Assembly: GCA_964453035.1 (NCBI GenBank)
Contig: CAYVOX010000004.1
Location: 1 to 57,713 of the forward strand
Source of the DNA: CAYVOX01 sp964453035
GTDB taxonomy: Bacteria; Chloroflexota; Anaerolineae; Anaerolineales; Anaerolineaceae
Direction: 5' to 3'
Length of the DNA: 57,713 bases
The notes beneath the pieces are model-generated. The model saw nothing but the letters and a program-made list of their open reading frames with translations. It was not told the origin of the DNA and did not search any database. This document shows positions 18,168 to 25,794 of the stretch, piece by piece. Position numbers and translations under genes: made by a program. How positions within the stretch are numbered: position 1 is the stretch's first letter; every line of letters begins with the position of its first letter.

Positions 18168-18200
18168 CAAAAAAAATGGCCCTCACCTCAGGTGAGAGCC
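18168..18200 (-). terminator. Rho-independent terminator for the small membrane peptide transcript
   Basis: On the minus strand 18200-18178 folds into a 10-bp stem (CTCACC/GGTGAG core, loop TGA), followed by A and eight Ts (18176-18169). It ends a transcript coming from the 18384 start, which supports that tiny gene being expressed. Confidence 0.8.
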
Positions 18201-18297
18201 GGCGCAGGCCGCGGTGACATGCGCAATTTAAGCACCGGTCAGGAGAATAAATTCTGCCGGGCAACGATAGCCAGAATGAAGCCCCGGGCAGACCGCA

Positions 18298-18384
18298 TCA
18301 GCGATGCTGCTCCAGGCTTGAGAGGCTGAGGGCGATGAACATGAGCACAACGAAACCAACCACCAGGTAAATCACAGCAGACAT
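18298..18384 (-). CDS. 28-residue single-pass membrane peptide
   Basis: Frame MSAVIYLVVGFVVLMFIALSL continues with SSLEQHR and stops at 18298. AAAGGAGG lies six bases before the ATG, one of the best ribosome sites in the window. A clean terminator lies 98 bases downstream and an AT-rich stretch (18400-18480) upstream could hold a promoter. The peptide is one hydrophobic helix with a short charged tail, about the size of KdpF-like or other small transporter subunits, though the KdpF signature is not visible. Its stop overlaps the ATG of a second 19-codon frame (TGATG, 18299-18240, MRSARGFILAIVARQNLFS), which may be a coupled peptide or a remnant. No function is proposed. Confidence 0.6.
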   Translation of the reverse strand: MSAVIYLVVGFVVLMFIALSLSSLEQHR

Positions 18385-18693
18385 GCGGCGCCTCCTTTGC
18401 AGCGAAACTCATATTTCATATAACGAAAAAGAATAGAAAAAGTTCCTTACAATAATCAAAACACATAACTGAGTAAATGGTTACCACCCGCCGCCGGTTG
18501 TTAAGGATTTGAAAGGCAGCCTTTTGATGATTCAACCGCGCCGGTTAAATCCAGTATAGCCATTTCTGCCTGCAGCGGGCAGTTTTGTTGTGTGATTGTA
18601 AGGGTTGCAAGGGATGTGCCTGAAATGCAGCGGGGGCAGATCTGAGACCTGCCCCCGAAAAACTGGCGAACCGCGTGGATTCCGCAGCCCCGT
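18385..18693. other. Intergenic region with a GC hairpin
   Basis: About 310 bases between the 28-residue peptide and the DUF389 gene stop. It holds an AT-rich part (18400-18480) likely to carry the peptide promoter, and a perfect 9-bp inverted repeat CGGGGGCAG/CTGCCCCCG at 18631-18657 with a 9-base loop. The hairpin lies just after the DUF389 gene in its reading direction and probably ends that transcript, though a U-tract is lacking. A 73-codon frame here (18501-18722) has no coding character and overlaps the next gene. Confidence 0.5.
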
Positions 18694-19923
18694 TCAGCGC
18701 GGGCGCGGTGTGGCGGTGACAATCAAAATCGCCTGCACCCAGCCTTCTTTGCCGTCAACCGTGCGCACATGCAGCCAGATAATCCCGCCGCGGTTGACCA
18801 CCTCTGGCAAAATCTGGATCAGGTTGCCGTTCAACAGACTGGTGACCTGCTCAAAGCTGCCCGGCTCCGGGCGGATGATCACCCCGTTGGCCTCGCCGGC
18901 ATTAACCAGCCCCCACACCGGCGTCGGAGAGGGCGCCAGCGTCTCGGTAGCGGTGGGTGTCAGCACCAGGGTAGCCGTGGCGCTGGGCACCGGTGAAGGC
19001 AGAGGCGTCTCGCTGGGCAGCAGCGTGGGGGTTGTGGTGGGTGGAAGTTCGGTGAAGGTGGGGACGGCCGTGGGTAGCGGCTGCGGCGTTAGGGTGGGCA
19101 GCGCAACCGGCGCGCTTTTCATAATCACCTGCCCGATGCCCGTCAGCGCCAGCACCGCCGCCAGCACCACCAGGAAGATGCTTGAAGCGACCGTGTACCC
19201 CGCCACTGAGAGCGGACGCAAGCCCAACAGCGCCATCACCAGGATGCCCACCAGCACTGCCACCGCCAGGTTGCTGGCAAATAGCAGCAGGCCGTCAGGG
19301 AACAGGCCCGATTGCGGGTTGGCCAATCCAAAGCCCGCCGCGCCCAGCGGCAGGTAGATTTCATAGGCCAGCGCCACGCTGGAAGCCAGCGGCTTGTTCG
19401 GCGAGCGCACCAGCAGGTAGGCCGTCAGCGAAGCGCCCAGCAGCAGCACCAGCACATCCGCCCAGGTGAACTGGGTGTGGAACAGCACCTGGCTGAATTT
19501 GAGCCCCTCCATCTGCAAACTGGCAATCCCGCCCACCACGCCCAGCGCAAACACCAGCGCGCCGCCGATTAAAATGCCCACCAGCGAGCGCAAGAAGAAG
19601 CTCAGAGAGCCCAGCACCGAGGCCAGCGAAAGCCCCGCCACCGGCCCCATGAAAGGCGCCAGCAGGGCTGCCAGAACAAAAAGCGCAGGTGAATCGAGGA
19701 TGATGGCCGCGGCGATGAGCAGCCCTGCCAGGATGGAAACCAGGTAAAAGGACAGGGTCGGAGAAACCTGGCGAGCCAGGCCTTCCAGAAACTCAGCGCG
19801 CGCCCCGGCTTCGCGGGGAATGATGGTGCGGCGCGAGCGCCTGCGGCGCACCGTGGATACCGGCTGGGTTGGCGCAATCTCCGGCGTTTCAGGGGGGGTG
19901 GGGTCTAGAGGTGGTAGGCTCAT
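18694..19923 (-). CDS. DUF389 membrane protein fused to a C-terminal SH3-like domain
   Basis: 409 residues. After a basic N-terminus (TVRRRRSRRTIIPRE) come about six helices forming the DUF389 (TIGR00341-like) domain: LILDS, FVLAALLAPFMGPVAGLSLA and FLRSLVGILIGGALVFALG. A long Thr/Pro/Ser-rich linker (about 255-330) leads to an SH3b-like module (NAGEANGVIIRPEPGSFEQV, then GGIIWLHVRTVDGKEGWVQ). The SH3 part should sit outside the membrane and may bind cell-wall or surface polymer. The function of DUF389 is not known to me. Its ATG overlaps the stop of the HAD gene (ATGA), so the two are translationally coupled. Confidence 0.85.
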   Translation of the reverse strand: MSLPPLDPTPPETPEIAPTQPVSTVRRRRSRRTIIPREAGARAEFLEGLARQVSPTLSFYLVSILAGLLIAAAIILDSPALFVLAALLAPFMGPVAGLSLASVLGSLSFFLRSLVGILIGGALVFALGVVGGIASLQMEGLKFSQVLFHTQFTWADVLVLLLGASLTAYLLVRSPNKPLASSVALAYEIYLPLGAAGFGLANPQSGLFPDGLLLFASNLAVAVLVGILVMALLGLRPLSVAGYTVASSIFLVVLAAVLALTGIGQVIMKSAPVALPTLTPQPLPTAVPTFTELPPTTTPTLLPSETPLPSPVPSATATLVLTPTATETLAPSPTPVWGLVNAGEANGVIIRPEPGSFEQVTSLLNGNLIQILPEVVNRGGIIWLHVRTVDGKEGWVQAILIVTATPRPR

Positions 19924-20390
19924 TTTCGTAAGGTCGCTATAATCCGTAGAGGTTTATCCAGTAATTCCAGGGCCGAGAGGATATCCGGCGCAAGGATGTC
20001 GGCTGCCAGCAGGGCGGGCACAGCAAGTCCCTCGCGCGAGAGCACGGCAATGCCCAGCGCCGCCTCACGCAGCATGGCGGCATCGTTGGCGCCCTGGCCA
20101 ACCGCCACCACCCGTTCCGCCCCCAGCTGACGCACAAAAGCCGCCTTCTGAGCAGCTTCATCCCCGGGCTGCAGGCGGTGCCCGCTCAACCCTAGCTGGC
20201 GGTCAATCTCAACCTGCCGCCCGTGAGTATCCGCAGTCACCAGGTGCAGTTCCAGCCGGTCGCGCAGGCCAGCCAGCAGCCTCGCTACGCCCTCCAGAAG
20301 CCGTCCATCCAGCGCAAGCGTCCCGTTGACGTCGCACACCAGGTGTTCCAGTTGCAAAACGCCGCGTCCGGGGATGTTCAACTCAATCAT
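19920..20390 (-). CDS. HAD-superfamily phosphatase related to soluble P-type ATPase domains (COG4087 type)
   Basis: 156 residues from the ATG at 20390, where MIELNIPGRG begins; a longer frame to 20432 has no support. Motif I is CDVNGTLA (D-x-N-G-T, as in P-type-ATPase-like HADs, in place of DxDGT). LHLVTADTHG gives motif II Thr, and VGQGANDAAMLREAALGIAV is the GxGxNDxxML motif found in P-type ATPases and their stand-alone relatives. Probably a Mg2+-dependent phosphatase; substrate unknown. TATAAT ends six bases before the ATG, so the message is probably leaderless. It is coupled to the DUF389 gene downstream, an association worth noting for an uncharacterised transporter-like protein. Confidence 0.85.
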   Translation of the reverse strand: MIELNIPGRGVLQLEHLVCDVNGTLALDGRLLEGVARLLAGLRDRLELHLVTADTHGRQVEIDRQLGLSGHRLQPGDEAAQKAAFVRQLGAERVVAVGQGANDAAMLREAALGIAVLSREGLAVPALLAADILAPDILSALELLDKPLRIIATLRK

Positions 20391-20396
20391 AGGATA

Positions 20397-20467
20397 ATTA
20401 TAACCCTTTCGGGCACAAAAACAGACCCCCACCGCGCCGGGTTACCAGGCTTGCGACATGGTACAAT
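20397..20467. promoter_or_regulatory. Divergent leaderless promoters (HAD-DUF389 and BMP-like lipoprotein)
   Basis: Minus strand: TATAAT at 20402-20397, six bases before the HAD start. Plus strand: TGGTACAAT at 20459-20467, seven bases before the lipoprotein start at 20475. With transcription starting about seven bases after a -10 box, both messages would begin at or next to the start codon. Confidence 0.6.
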
Positions 20468-20474
20468 TTGCGCC

Positions 20475-21509
20475 ATGAGAATACGTCACCCGTTCATCCT
20501 TGCTCTTTTACTGGTTGCTCTGGCCCTGGCAGCCTGCGGAACAGCCAATCCCACCTCCACCGCCGCCATCCCACCCACTTCTCCCGCCACCCCCGTCAGC
20601 CTACCCACCGCCACGCCGGTCGTGCCCTCTGCTACCGCTACCCCCGCGGTTTCCAGAGCCCTGCTCGTCTCCCCCGCTGATGCCAACCCATCCCTGGCGC
20701 AGGACGTTAAAACCCTGCTGACCGAACTGGCAGCCCAGTCCAGGCTTACCCTGGAGGTGCGCCCGCTCCTGCAGCCCGCTGACCTGAACGCCCAGGTCAA
20801 GGTGGTCGTGTTTCTGGCGCAACCCGCCAACCTCACCGAATTGCTCGCCGCCGCGCCCACAACCCAGTTTGCGGTGGTCACCGCCGGCAACCTGGCCGCC
20901 AAAAACCACCTCAGCGTGGTGCGCGCCAACCCCGAGCACCTCGCCTTTGCCGCGGGGTACATCACCACCCTCATCTCAGCAGACTGGCGCTCCGCCGCCC
21001 TGCTGCCAGACCAGCCCAAAACCCTGCTGGAAGCCTTCCAGAACGGCGGGCGCTACTGGTGCGGGCGCTGTGTGCCCAATTTTGCGCCGGTGGTGTTCTT
21101 CCCGGTAGGCGCCAGCCTGCCCTCCAGCAGCGCGCTGCCCGCCTGGCAGAGCGCTTTTGAGAATTTAAAGAAGAACATCCTGGAAACAGTTTACGTCCCC
21201 GCGGAAGTGAGCACGCCCGAACTGCTGGCCTACCTGGTGGGCCAAAAGGTGAACCTGGTGGGTGGGCAGCCCCCCGCTGAAGCCGTCAAAGCCCGCTGGG
21301 CGGTGACGGTGCGCCAGGACGCGCTGGCAGCCCTCAAAACCCTCTGGCCCGATCTCACCGCAGGCAAGGGCGGCAAACAGCTCAGCGCGGCGATTACCTT
21401 CAGCGATATCAACGAGAACCTTTTCACCCCCGGCAAGCAGCGCCTGGCGCTAGAAGTAATTGCCGCCCTGGGTGATGGCACCATTGCCCCCCTTTCCGTG
21501 GCCCCCTGA
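20475..21509 (+). CDS. BMP/PnrA-like lipoprotein (periplasmic-binding-protein fold)
   Basis: 344 residues. The signal peptide MRIRHPFILALLLVALALAAC ends in a lipobox (LAAC, Cys at 21), and a Pro/Thr-rich tether of about 40 residues follows. The rest resembles the substrate-binding proteins of nucleoside ABC systems (BMP/PnrA): ANPEHLAFAAGYITTLISADWRSAALLPD, PAWQSAFENLKKN and KQRLALEVIAALGDG. No permease or ATPase gene is adjacent, so it is an orphan receptor or sensor. A CGRC pair at about residue 197-200 (YWCGRCVPNFAP) could bind metal or form a disulphide and is unusual in this family. The longer upstream frame is rejected because the lipoprotein signal sets the start. Confidence 0.8.
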   Translation: MRIRHPFILALLLVALALAACGTANPTSTAAIPPTSPATPVSLPTATPVVPSATATPAVSRALLVSPADANPSLAQDVKTLLTELAAQSRLTLEVRPLLQPADLNAQVKVVVFLAQPANLTELLAAAPTTQFAVVTAGNLAAKNHLSVVRANPEHLAFAAGYITTLISADWRSAALLPDQPKTLLEAFQNGGRYWCGRCVPNFAPVVFFPVGASLPSSSALPAWQSAFENLKKNILETVYVPAEVSTPELLAYLVGQKVNLVGGQPPAEAVKARWAVTVRQDALAALKTLWPDLTAGKGGKQLSAAITFSDINENLFTPGKQRLALEVIAALGDGTIAPLSVAP

Positions 21510-21538
21510 ACGGAATTTGAGTCAACCCGGCCTTAAGC

Positions 21539-21577
21539 AAACGAAGGGCGCCAGAATCGGTGCCCTTCGTTGTTTTT
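21539..21577 (+). terminator. Rho-independent terminator of the lipoprotein gene
   Basis: AACGAAGGGCGCC pairs with GGTGCCCTTCGTT (13 pairs with one G-U) around a six-base loop, followed by TGTTTTT. It starts 30 bases after the stop. Confidence 0.9.
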
Positions 21578-21608
21578 CGTGGTTTGTTTTCCGCTTAAAT
21601 CCAGCATC

Positions 21609-22136
21609 TCACCCGCGCCAGTACCCGCGCCGGATGGGACGCACCTCATTGGCAGTCACAAACGCTTCCGGGTCAGCTTCCAGCACAATGGTTTCGATAT
21701 TATCCATATCCTTGCGCAGCACATTGCACTGCAGCAAGGTCACCATCCCGCCCCGTCCCCGCGCCGAAACTTCCGTCACCGCAAAGCCATTCTTACGCAG
21801 CTCCTCAGCCACCGCAGCCCCCCGCGAGGAAGAGATGATGGTGAACTCGATATGCCCGATCGCCATGCGCTCTTCGATCAGCATCCCCACCACGTTACCG
21901 GTGGCAAAACCGGCTGCCCAAGCCACGATGGATAAAACATTGGTCAGGTTGCTCAACACCTGGCTGATGGCAATTACAAACAGCAGCGACTGGAAGAATC
22001 CCAGCACCCAGGCCAGTTTTTTGCGCCCGCGCACCACAAACAACACACGGATGGTATCCAGCGCCATATCTGCCAGGCGCAGTGCAAAAATGCCAACAGC
22101 CAGCAGCCACACTTGCGGAGAAAGCACAGATTCCAT
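21609..22136 (-). CDS. UPF0316 family membrane protein (DUF2179 domain)
   Basis: 175 residues. Three hydrophobic segments (about 8-24, 42-60 and 66-88) with ADMALDTIRVLFVVRGRKKLAWVLGF match UPF0316. The GFATGNVVGMLIEERMAIGH helix leads into a C-terminal DUF2179-like domain: LRKNGFAVTEVSARGRGG, then VLLRKDMDNIETIVLEADPEAFV. DUF2179 is a small ligand-binding-type domain found on several bacterial membrane proteins. The ATG is two bases after the stop of the glgP gene, so it is co-transcribed with it. No function is established for UPF0316. Confidence 0.9.
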   Translation of the reverse strand: MESVLSPQVWLLAVGIFALRLADMALDTIRVLFVVRGRKKLAWVLGFFQSLLFVIAISQVLSNLTNVLSIVAWAAGFATGNVVGMLIEERMAIGHIEFTIISSSRGAAVAEELRKNGFAVTEVSARGRGGMVTLLQCNVLRKDMDNIETIVLEADPEAFVTANEVRPIRRGYWRG

Positions 22137-22138
22137 GG

Positions 22139-24313
22139 CTAATCCCTCTCAATCACCTCATCCTGGCTGGCCTGCAGCGCAGGAAGGTACATCTGATCCA
22201 TGTACTCGGTCAGCATGCGGCGCATGTTGAACTGCGGCGCCAGCGTGCGGATCGAGCTCTTAATCCGGCTGATCCACTCCGGCGAGAGGTTATCAGCGTA
22301 ACGCGAGGAGTAATACATCGGCACAATAGATTTTTCAAGCGTATCGTACAGGCTGGCGGCATCCGCTTCGTCCTGCTGGTTTGGATCGCCGTAATCCCGC
22401 TCGTCGCCAATCGTCCAGCCGTTATCGCCGTTGAAACCTTCCCGCCACCAGCCGTCCAGGATGGAGAAGTTGAGCGTGCCGTTCAACGCGGCTTTCATCC
22501 CGCTGGTGCCGCTGGCCTCGTTGGGACGGCGCGGGGTGTTTAACCACACATCCACGCCCTGCACCAGGTAACGCGCCAGGTTCATGTCGTAATCTTCAAG
22601 GAACACCAGCCGCCCGCCCGCCCTTGAATCCTTCACCGTGCGGTAAACCTGCTGGATGAGCAGTTTGCCGGGTTCATCGGCGGGGTGAGCCTTACCGGCA
22701 AAGATAATCTGCACCGGCATGTTAGGGTTATGGATGATACGCAGCAGGCGGTCGAGGTCGCGCAGAATCAGGTTGCCGCGTTTATACGTGGCAAAGCGGC
22801 GCGCAAAACCGATGGTGAGCGAGTACGGCTCCAGCAAAACACCCCCCGCCACCACCTGCACCGGGTGGACGTTGCCGCTCACCCAGGCCTGGCGCACGCG
22901 CTCGTTGGCAAAGTTGAGCAGTTTGCGCTTGAGATGCCGGCGCACAGCCCACAGCTCGCTATCGGGGATCGATTCAACCTGCTCCCACATCTCGGTATCA
23001 TCCAGGTGCTGCATCCAGTCGCTACCCAGGTAGCGGTCGAACAGCACCCGCATGCGGCGCGCCAGCCAGGTGCCCATGTGCACGCCGTTGGTGATGTGCC
23101 GGATGGGCACATCATCCTCCTTGCGGTCGGGCCACAAAAATTGCCACATGTGCCTTGAAACACGCCCGTGCAACTCCGAGACGGCGTTGCTGTGCCGCGA
23201 GAGCTTGAGCGCCAACACCGGCATCACAAAGGTATCGCCCCAGGCCTGGGTTTGCTTGCCCAGGTCAATGAACTGGTCGCGGGTCAGGCCCAGCTCCGGC
23301 CACACCTGGTTGAAATACTTATCCATCAACCAGATCGGGAACTGGTCGTTCCCCGCCGGCACCGGGGTGTGCGTGGTGAAGATGTTCGTCCTGGCTACGT
23401 GCTCAACTGCGTGGGCGTAAGTCTGCCCGGCACGCATGTACTCCAGAACGCGCTCCAGCGTCAGAAAAGCGGAGTGGCCTTCGTTCATGTGCCAGATAGA
23501 AGGGTTCAAATCCAGCAGGCGCAGCGCGCGCACGCCGCCCATGCCCAGCAAAATCTCCTGCGAGATGCGAATCTCCGGGTCGTTGCTGTACAGACGGGCG
23601 GTGAGCTGGCGGTCGGCTTCCGAGTTTTCAGCAATGTTCGAATCCAGCAAGTATAAAGAAACCCGCCCCACCTGGATCAGCCAGACGCGCGCAAACACCT
23701 TGCGCCCGGCCAGTTCCACGCTGATGATAGCGGGCTTGCCGCGCGAATCCGCCAGGGGCAGGATGGGCAGGTCGCTAAAGTTGAGCTGCAAGCCGTGCGT
23801 TTCCTGCCAGCCGTCCTCGGTGATGCGCTGCGAGAAATACCCCTGGTGATAGGCAAAGCCAACCGCCACCAGGGGCATGCCCAGGTCGCTGGCTTCTTTC
23901 AGGTGGTCGCCCGAGAGGATGCCCAGCCCCCCCGCGTAAACCGGCACCGATTCGTGCAGACCAAATTCAAAAGATAGGTAAGCTATCTGGTCGTGGTTCA
24001 GGTCGGAGTAATTGTTTTTGAACCAGGTGCTTTCGGCTTTCATGTAGTTGTCAAAATTACGCATCACGCGGTCGTACAGATCAACGTAATAGTGGTCGTT
24101 GACCAGCGCGTTCAGGCGCGCGCGCTCCACTTTGCGCAGGAAGGTGACCGGGTTGTGGCTGAGCCGGTCCCACAGCGGGCGGTCAATGAGGGAAAACAGC
24201 ATCTGCCCCTCAGGGTTCCATACCCACCACAGGTTATAGGCCAGCTGAGAAAGCCGGGCCAATCGGCGGGGCAGGCTGAAATTATTCGGTTGTTCTGCTC
24301 GGATGGTTGTCAT
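22139..24313 (-). CDS. glgP: Glycogen/maltodextrin phosphorylase (GT35, short form)
   Basis: 724 residues, matching the shorter archaeal/thermophile-type phosphorylases rather than the 800+ residue E. coli form. The N-terminus (RRLARLSQLAYNLWWVWNPEG) is the DUF3417-like segment of that branch. AYLSFEFGLHESVPVYAGGLGILSGDHLK, AFLTLERV and HTPVPAGNDQF are conserved. The PLP lysine is in SGTSGMKAALNG at about residue 607. The enzyme releases glucose-1-phosphate from alpha-1,4-glucans with phosphate. A GAAGGAA Shine-Dalgarno precedes the ATG. The promoter is the extended -10 at 24403-24395. The GH13 enzyme at 13366 would supply linear dextrins. Confidence 0.94.
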   Translation of the reverse strand: MTTIRAEQPNNFSLPRRLARLSQLAYNLWWVWNPEGQMLFSLIDRPLWDRLSHNPVTFLRKVERARLNALVNDHYYVDLYDRVMRNFDNYMKAESTWFKNNYSDLNHDQIAYLSFEFGLHESVPVYAGGLGILSGDHLKEASDLGMPLVAVGFAYHQGYFSQRITEDGWQETHGLQLNFSDLPILPLADSRGKPAIISVELAGRKVFARVWLIQVGRVSLYLLDSNIAENSEADRQLTARLYSNDPEIRISQEILLGMGGVRALRLLDLNPSIWHMNEGHSAFLTLERVLEYMRAGQTYAHAVEHVARTNIFTTHTPVPAGNDQFPIWLMDKYFNQVWPELGLTRDQFIDLGKQTQAWGDTFVMPVLALKLSRHSNAVSELHGRVSRHMWQFLWPDRKEDDVPIRHITNGVHMGTWLARRMRVLFDRYLGSDWMQHLDDTEMWEQVESIPDSELWAVRRHLKRKLLNFANERVRQAWVSGNVHPVQVVAGGVLLEPYSLTIGFARRFATYKRGNLILRDLDRLLRIIHNPNMPVQIIFAGKAHPADEPGKLLIQQVYRTVKDSRAGGRLVFLEDYDMNLARYLVQGVDVWLNTPRRPNEASGTSGMKAALNGTLNFSILDGWWREGFNGDNGWTIGDERDYGDPNQQDEADAASLYDTLEKSIVPMYYSSRYADNLSPEWISRIKSSIRTLAPQFNMRRMLTEYMDQMYLPALQASQDEVIERD

Positions 24314-24394
24314 ACAATTCCTTCAATTAACAGGGTCGCGGGGCGTAAAGAATGCCGGGGAAGGTTGTCGCCCGGCAAGCTTACATCCCGAAAA

Positions 24395-24403
24395 ATTATA
24401 CCA
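24395..24403 (-). promoter_or_regulatory. Extended -10 TGGTATAAT of the glgP-UPF0316 operon
   Basis: TGGTATAAT on the minus strand, about 80 bases before the glgP start, leaving a leader of about 75 bases. The leader holds a GCCGGG-rich stretch (24350-24375) but no convincing riboswitch. Confidence 0.55.
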
Positions 24404-24414
24404 TAGCGGAAAGT

Positions 24415-25626
24415 TTACTTAATCAGGAACAGGTGCGGATTTACCTTGCCGTACTGCTCGTGCAGCAGCTCAAAGTGCAGGTGCGGCCCCGTGGAGTTGC
24501 CCGTGCTGCCCAGGTTGCCAATCATCTCGCCCTGCGTCACGCCCTGGCCGCACACCACGCGCACCTGGCTGAGGTGCCCGTAAATAGATTGCCACCCGTT
24601 GCCGTGATCGAGGATAATCAGATTGCCGTAGCCCCAGTCGTTCCAGCCTGCATACACCACCACGCCCGCATCCACCGCGTAGATGGCGTTGCCCAGCAGC
24701 CCGGCGATATCAATCGCGGGGTGGTTGGCTTCCGGGGCGTAATCGGTGCCGGAGAGAAACTTCATCGTGGTCGGCCAGACAAACGTGCGGTTGCCCACCG
24801 GCCCGCTGGTGATGTTGCCGCAGTAGCCGGGTCCAATCACCTTGGCAGCTGCCGGGTTCGTCCGGCTCACGCGCGGAACGCTCCAGGTGACGAACTCGCG
24901 CCTGCCGCCCGGGATCACCAGCATGGTGCCCGGTTCAATGTTGGGCTTGGCCAGGTCGCCAATCGTGGTGGCATCCAGGTGGTTGCCCGGGAAGTTGATG
25001 ATATCCTCCACTTTGACGCCGTAATACTTGGCGACCGCCGTCAGGCCTTCACCGGCACGCCATTCGTGGTAAACGCCGTTAACCGGCAGAATGTTCAGCT
25101 TCTGGTTGGGGCGCAGGCTGTGAGGCGTATCCCTGAGCGTGCTGTAATTGCCCCACAGCAGCGTTTCGGGACGTAGATTAAACTTCTCCGCGATGGTGAA
25201 GAGCGAATCGCCGGATTGCACCACGTACTGCGCCACCTCAAAACGCGGGCGGGTAGGCAGGATGGTGTGAAGCTGCGCCAGGCGGGTGATGCCGTTCTGG
25301 TAAGGGGCAACCTCCGCTAGTTCTCCCATTTGCAGGTCGCCCACCGCAACAGCCGTAGGAACCGCCGTCGCCGCAACCGCAGGCTGGCCCGGCGTTGTGC
25401 TGCTCTTGAGATAGAAAGTGCTCATCACCCAGACGACCAGTAAAATCAGCGCCGCCGATGCCAGAACCATCCCAACCCGTAGCGCCACCTCCCCCAGACC
25501 CAGCCGCACCAGCCCTTCCCAGGCCTGGCTCCAGCTCCGCCGGGGCGTTTGATTCACTTGCGTATCCTTGCGGTCACCGGCATCTGGTTCCAACGCAGAG
25601 TGCGATGTCGGTAGATCGTTTGCCAT
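24415..25626 (-). CDS. Membrane-anchored LysM / M23 metallopeptidase
   Basis: 403 residues from the ATG at 25626 (MANDLPTSHS); the further frame to 25683 lacks a start of quality. One membrane helix (about 45-72, LRVGMVLASAALILLVVWVM) places the rest outside. Two LysM repeats follow: YVVQSGDSLFTIAEKFNLRPETLLWGN and YHEWRAGEGLTAVAKYYGVKVEDIINFPGN, peptidoglycan binders. The C-terminal M23 domain keeps HPAIDIAG (His and Asp zinc ligands) and GPHLHFEL (HxH). It is expected to cut peptide cross-links of peptidoglycan during growth or division. A TATGAT box about 20 bases upstream may be its -10. It is monocistronic between two operons. Confidence 0.93.
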   Translation of the reverse strand: MANDLPTSHSALEPDAGDRKDTQVNQTPRRSWSQAWEGLVRLGLGEVALRVGMVLASAALILLVVWVMSTFYLKSSTTPGQPAVAATAVPTAVAVGDLQMGELAEVAPYQNGITRLAQLHTILPTRPRFEVAQYVVQSGDSLFTIAEKFNLRPETLLWGNYSTLRDTPHSLRPNQKLNILPVNGVYHEWRAGEGLTAVAKYYGVKVEDIINFPGNHLDATTIGDLAKPNIEPGTMLVIPGGRREFVTWSVPRVSRTNPAAAKVIGPGYCGNITSGPVGNRTFVWPTTMKFLSGTDYAPEANHPAIDIAGLLGNAIYAVDAGVVVYAGWNDWGYGNLIILDHGNGWQSIYGHLSQVRVVCGQGVTQGEMIGNLGSTGNSTGPHLHFELLHEQYGKVNPHLFLIK

Positions 25627-25707
25627 ATTTTTATTTAACCTCGTATCGGCATCATAACATAAGCACTGGGAGCGGTCAAGCAAGGCTCAAGCGGTGTGTA
25701 AGCCTTT

Positions 25708-25742
25708 AAAAATGTTCTTCCGGTCGGTCGACCGGAAGGACA
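25708..25742 (-). terminator. Rho-independent terminator of the 3-hydroxyacyl-CoA dehydrogenase gene
   Basis: Arms 25713-25725 and 25730-25742 (core TTCCGGTC/GACCGGAA, 13 bp with one G-U, loop of four) are followed on the minus strand by five Ts (25712-25708). It lies 52 bases after the stop of the gene ending at 25795. Confidence 0.85.
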
Positions 25743-25794
25743 TTCACACATTTTCGACACACTCACAGCGCCTCGGTCTGTGAGTCTGGCACTT

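Noticed and set aside
18298..18384. KdpF identity for the 28-residue peptide.
   Set aside because: Size fits, but the conserved YLxxALLxPExF end is not present and no kdpABC genes are near.
18501..18722. 73-residue frame in the 18385-18693 region.
   Set aside because: No ribosome site, no recognisable domain, and it overlaps the end of the DUF389 gene.
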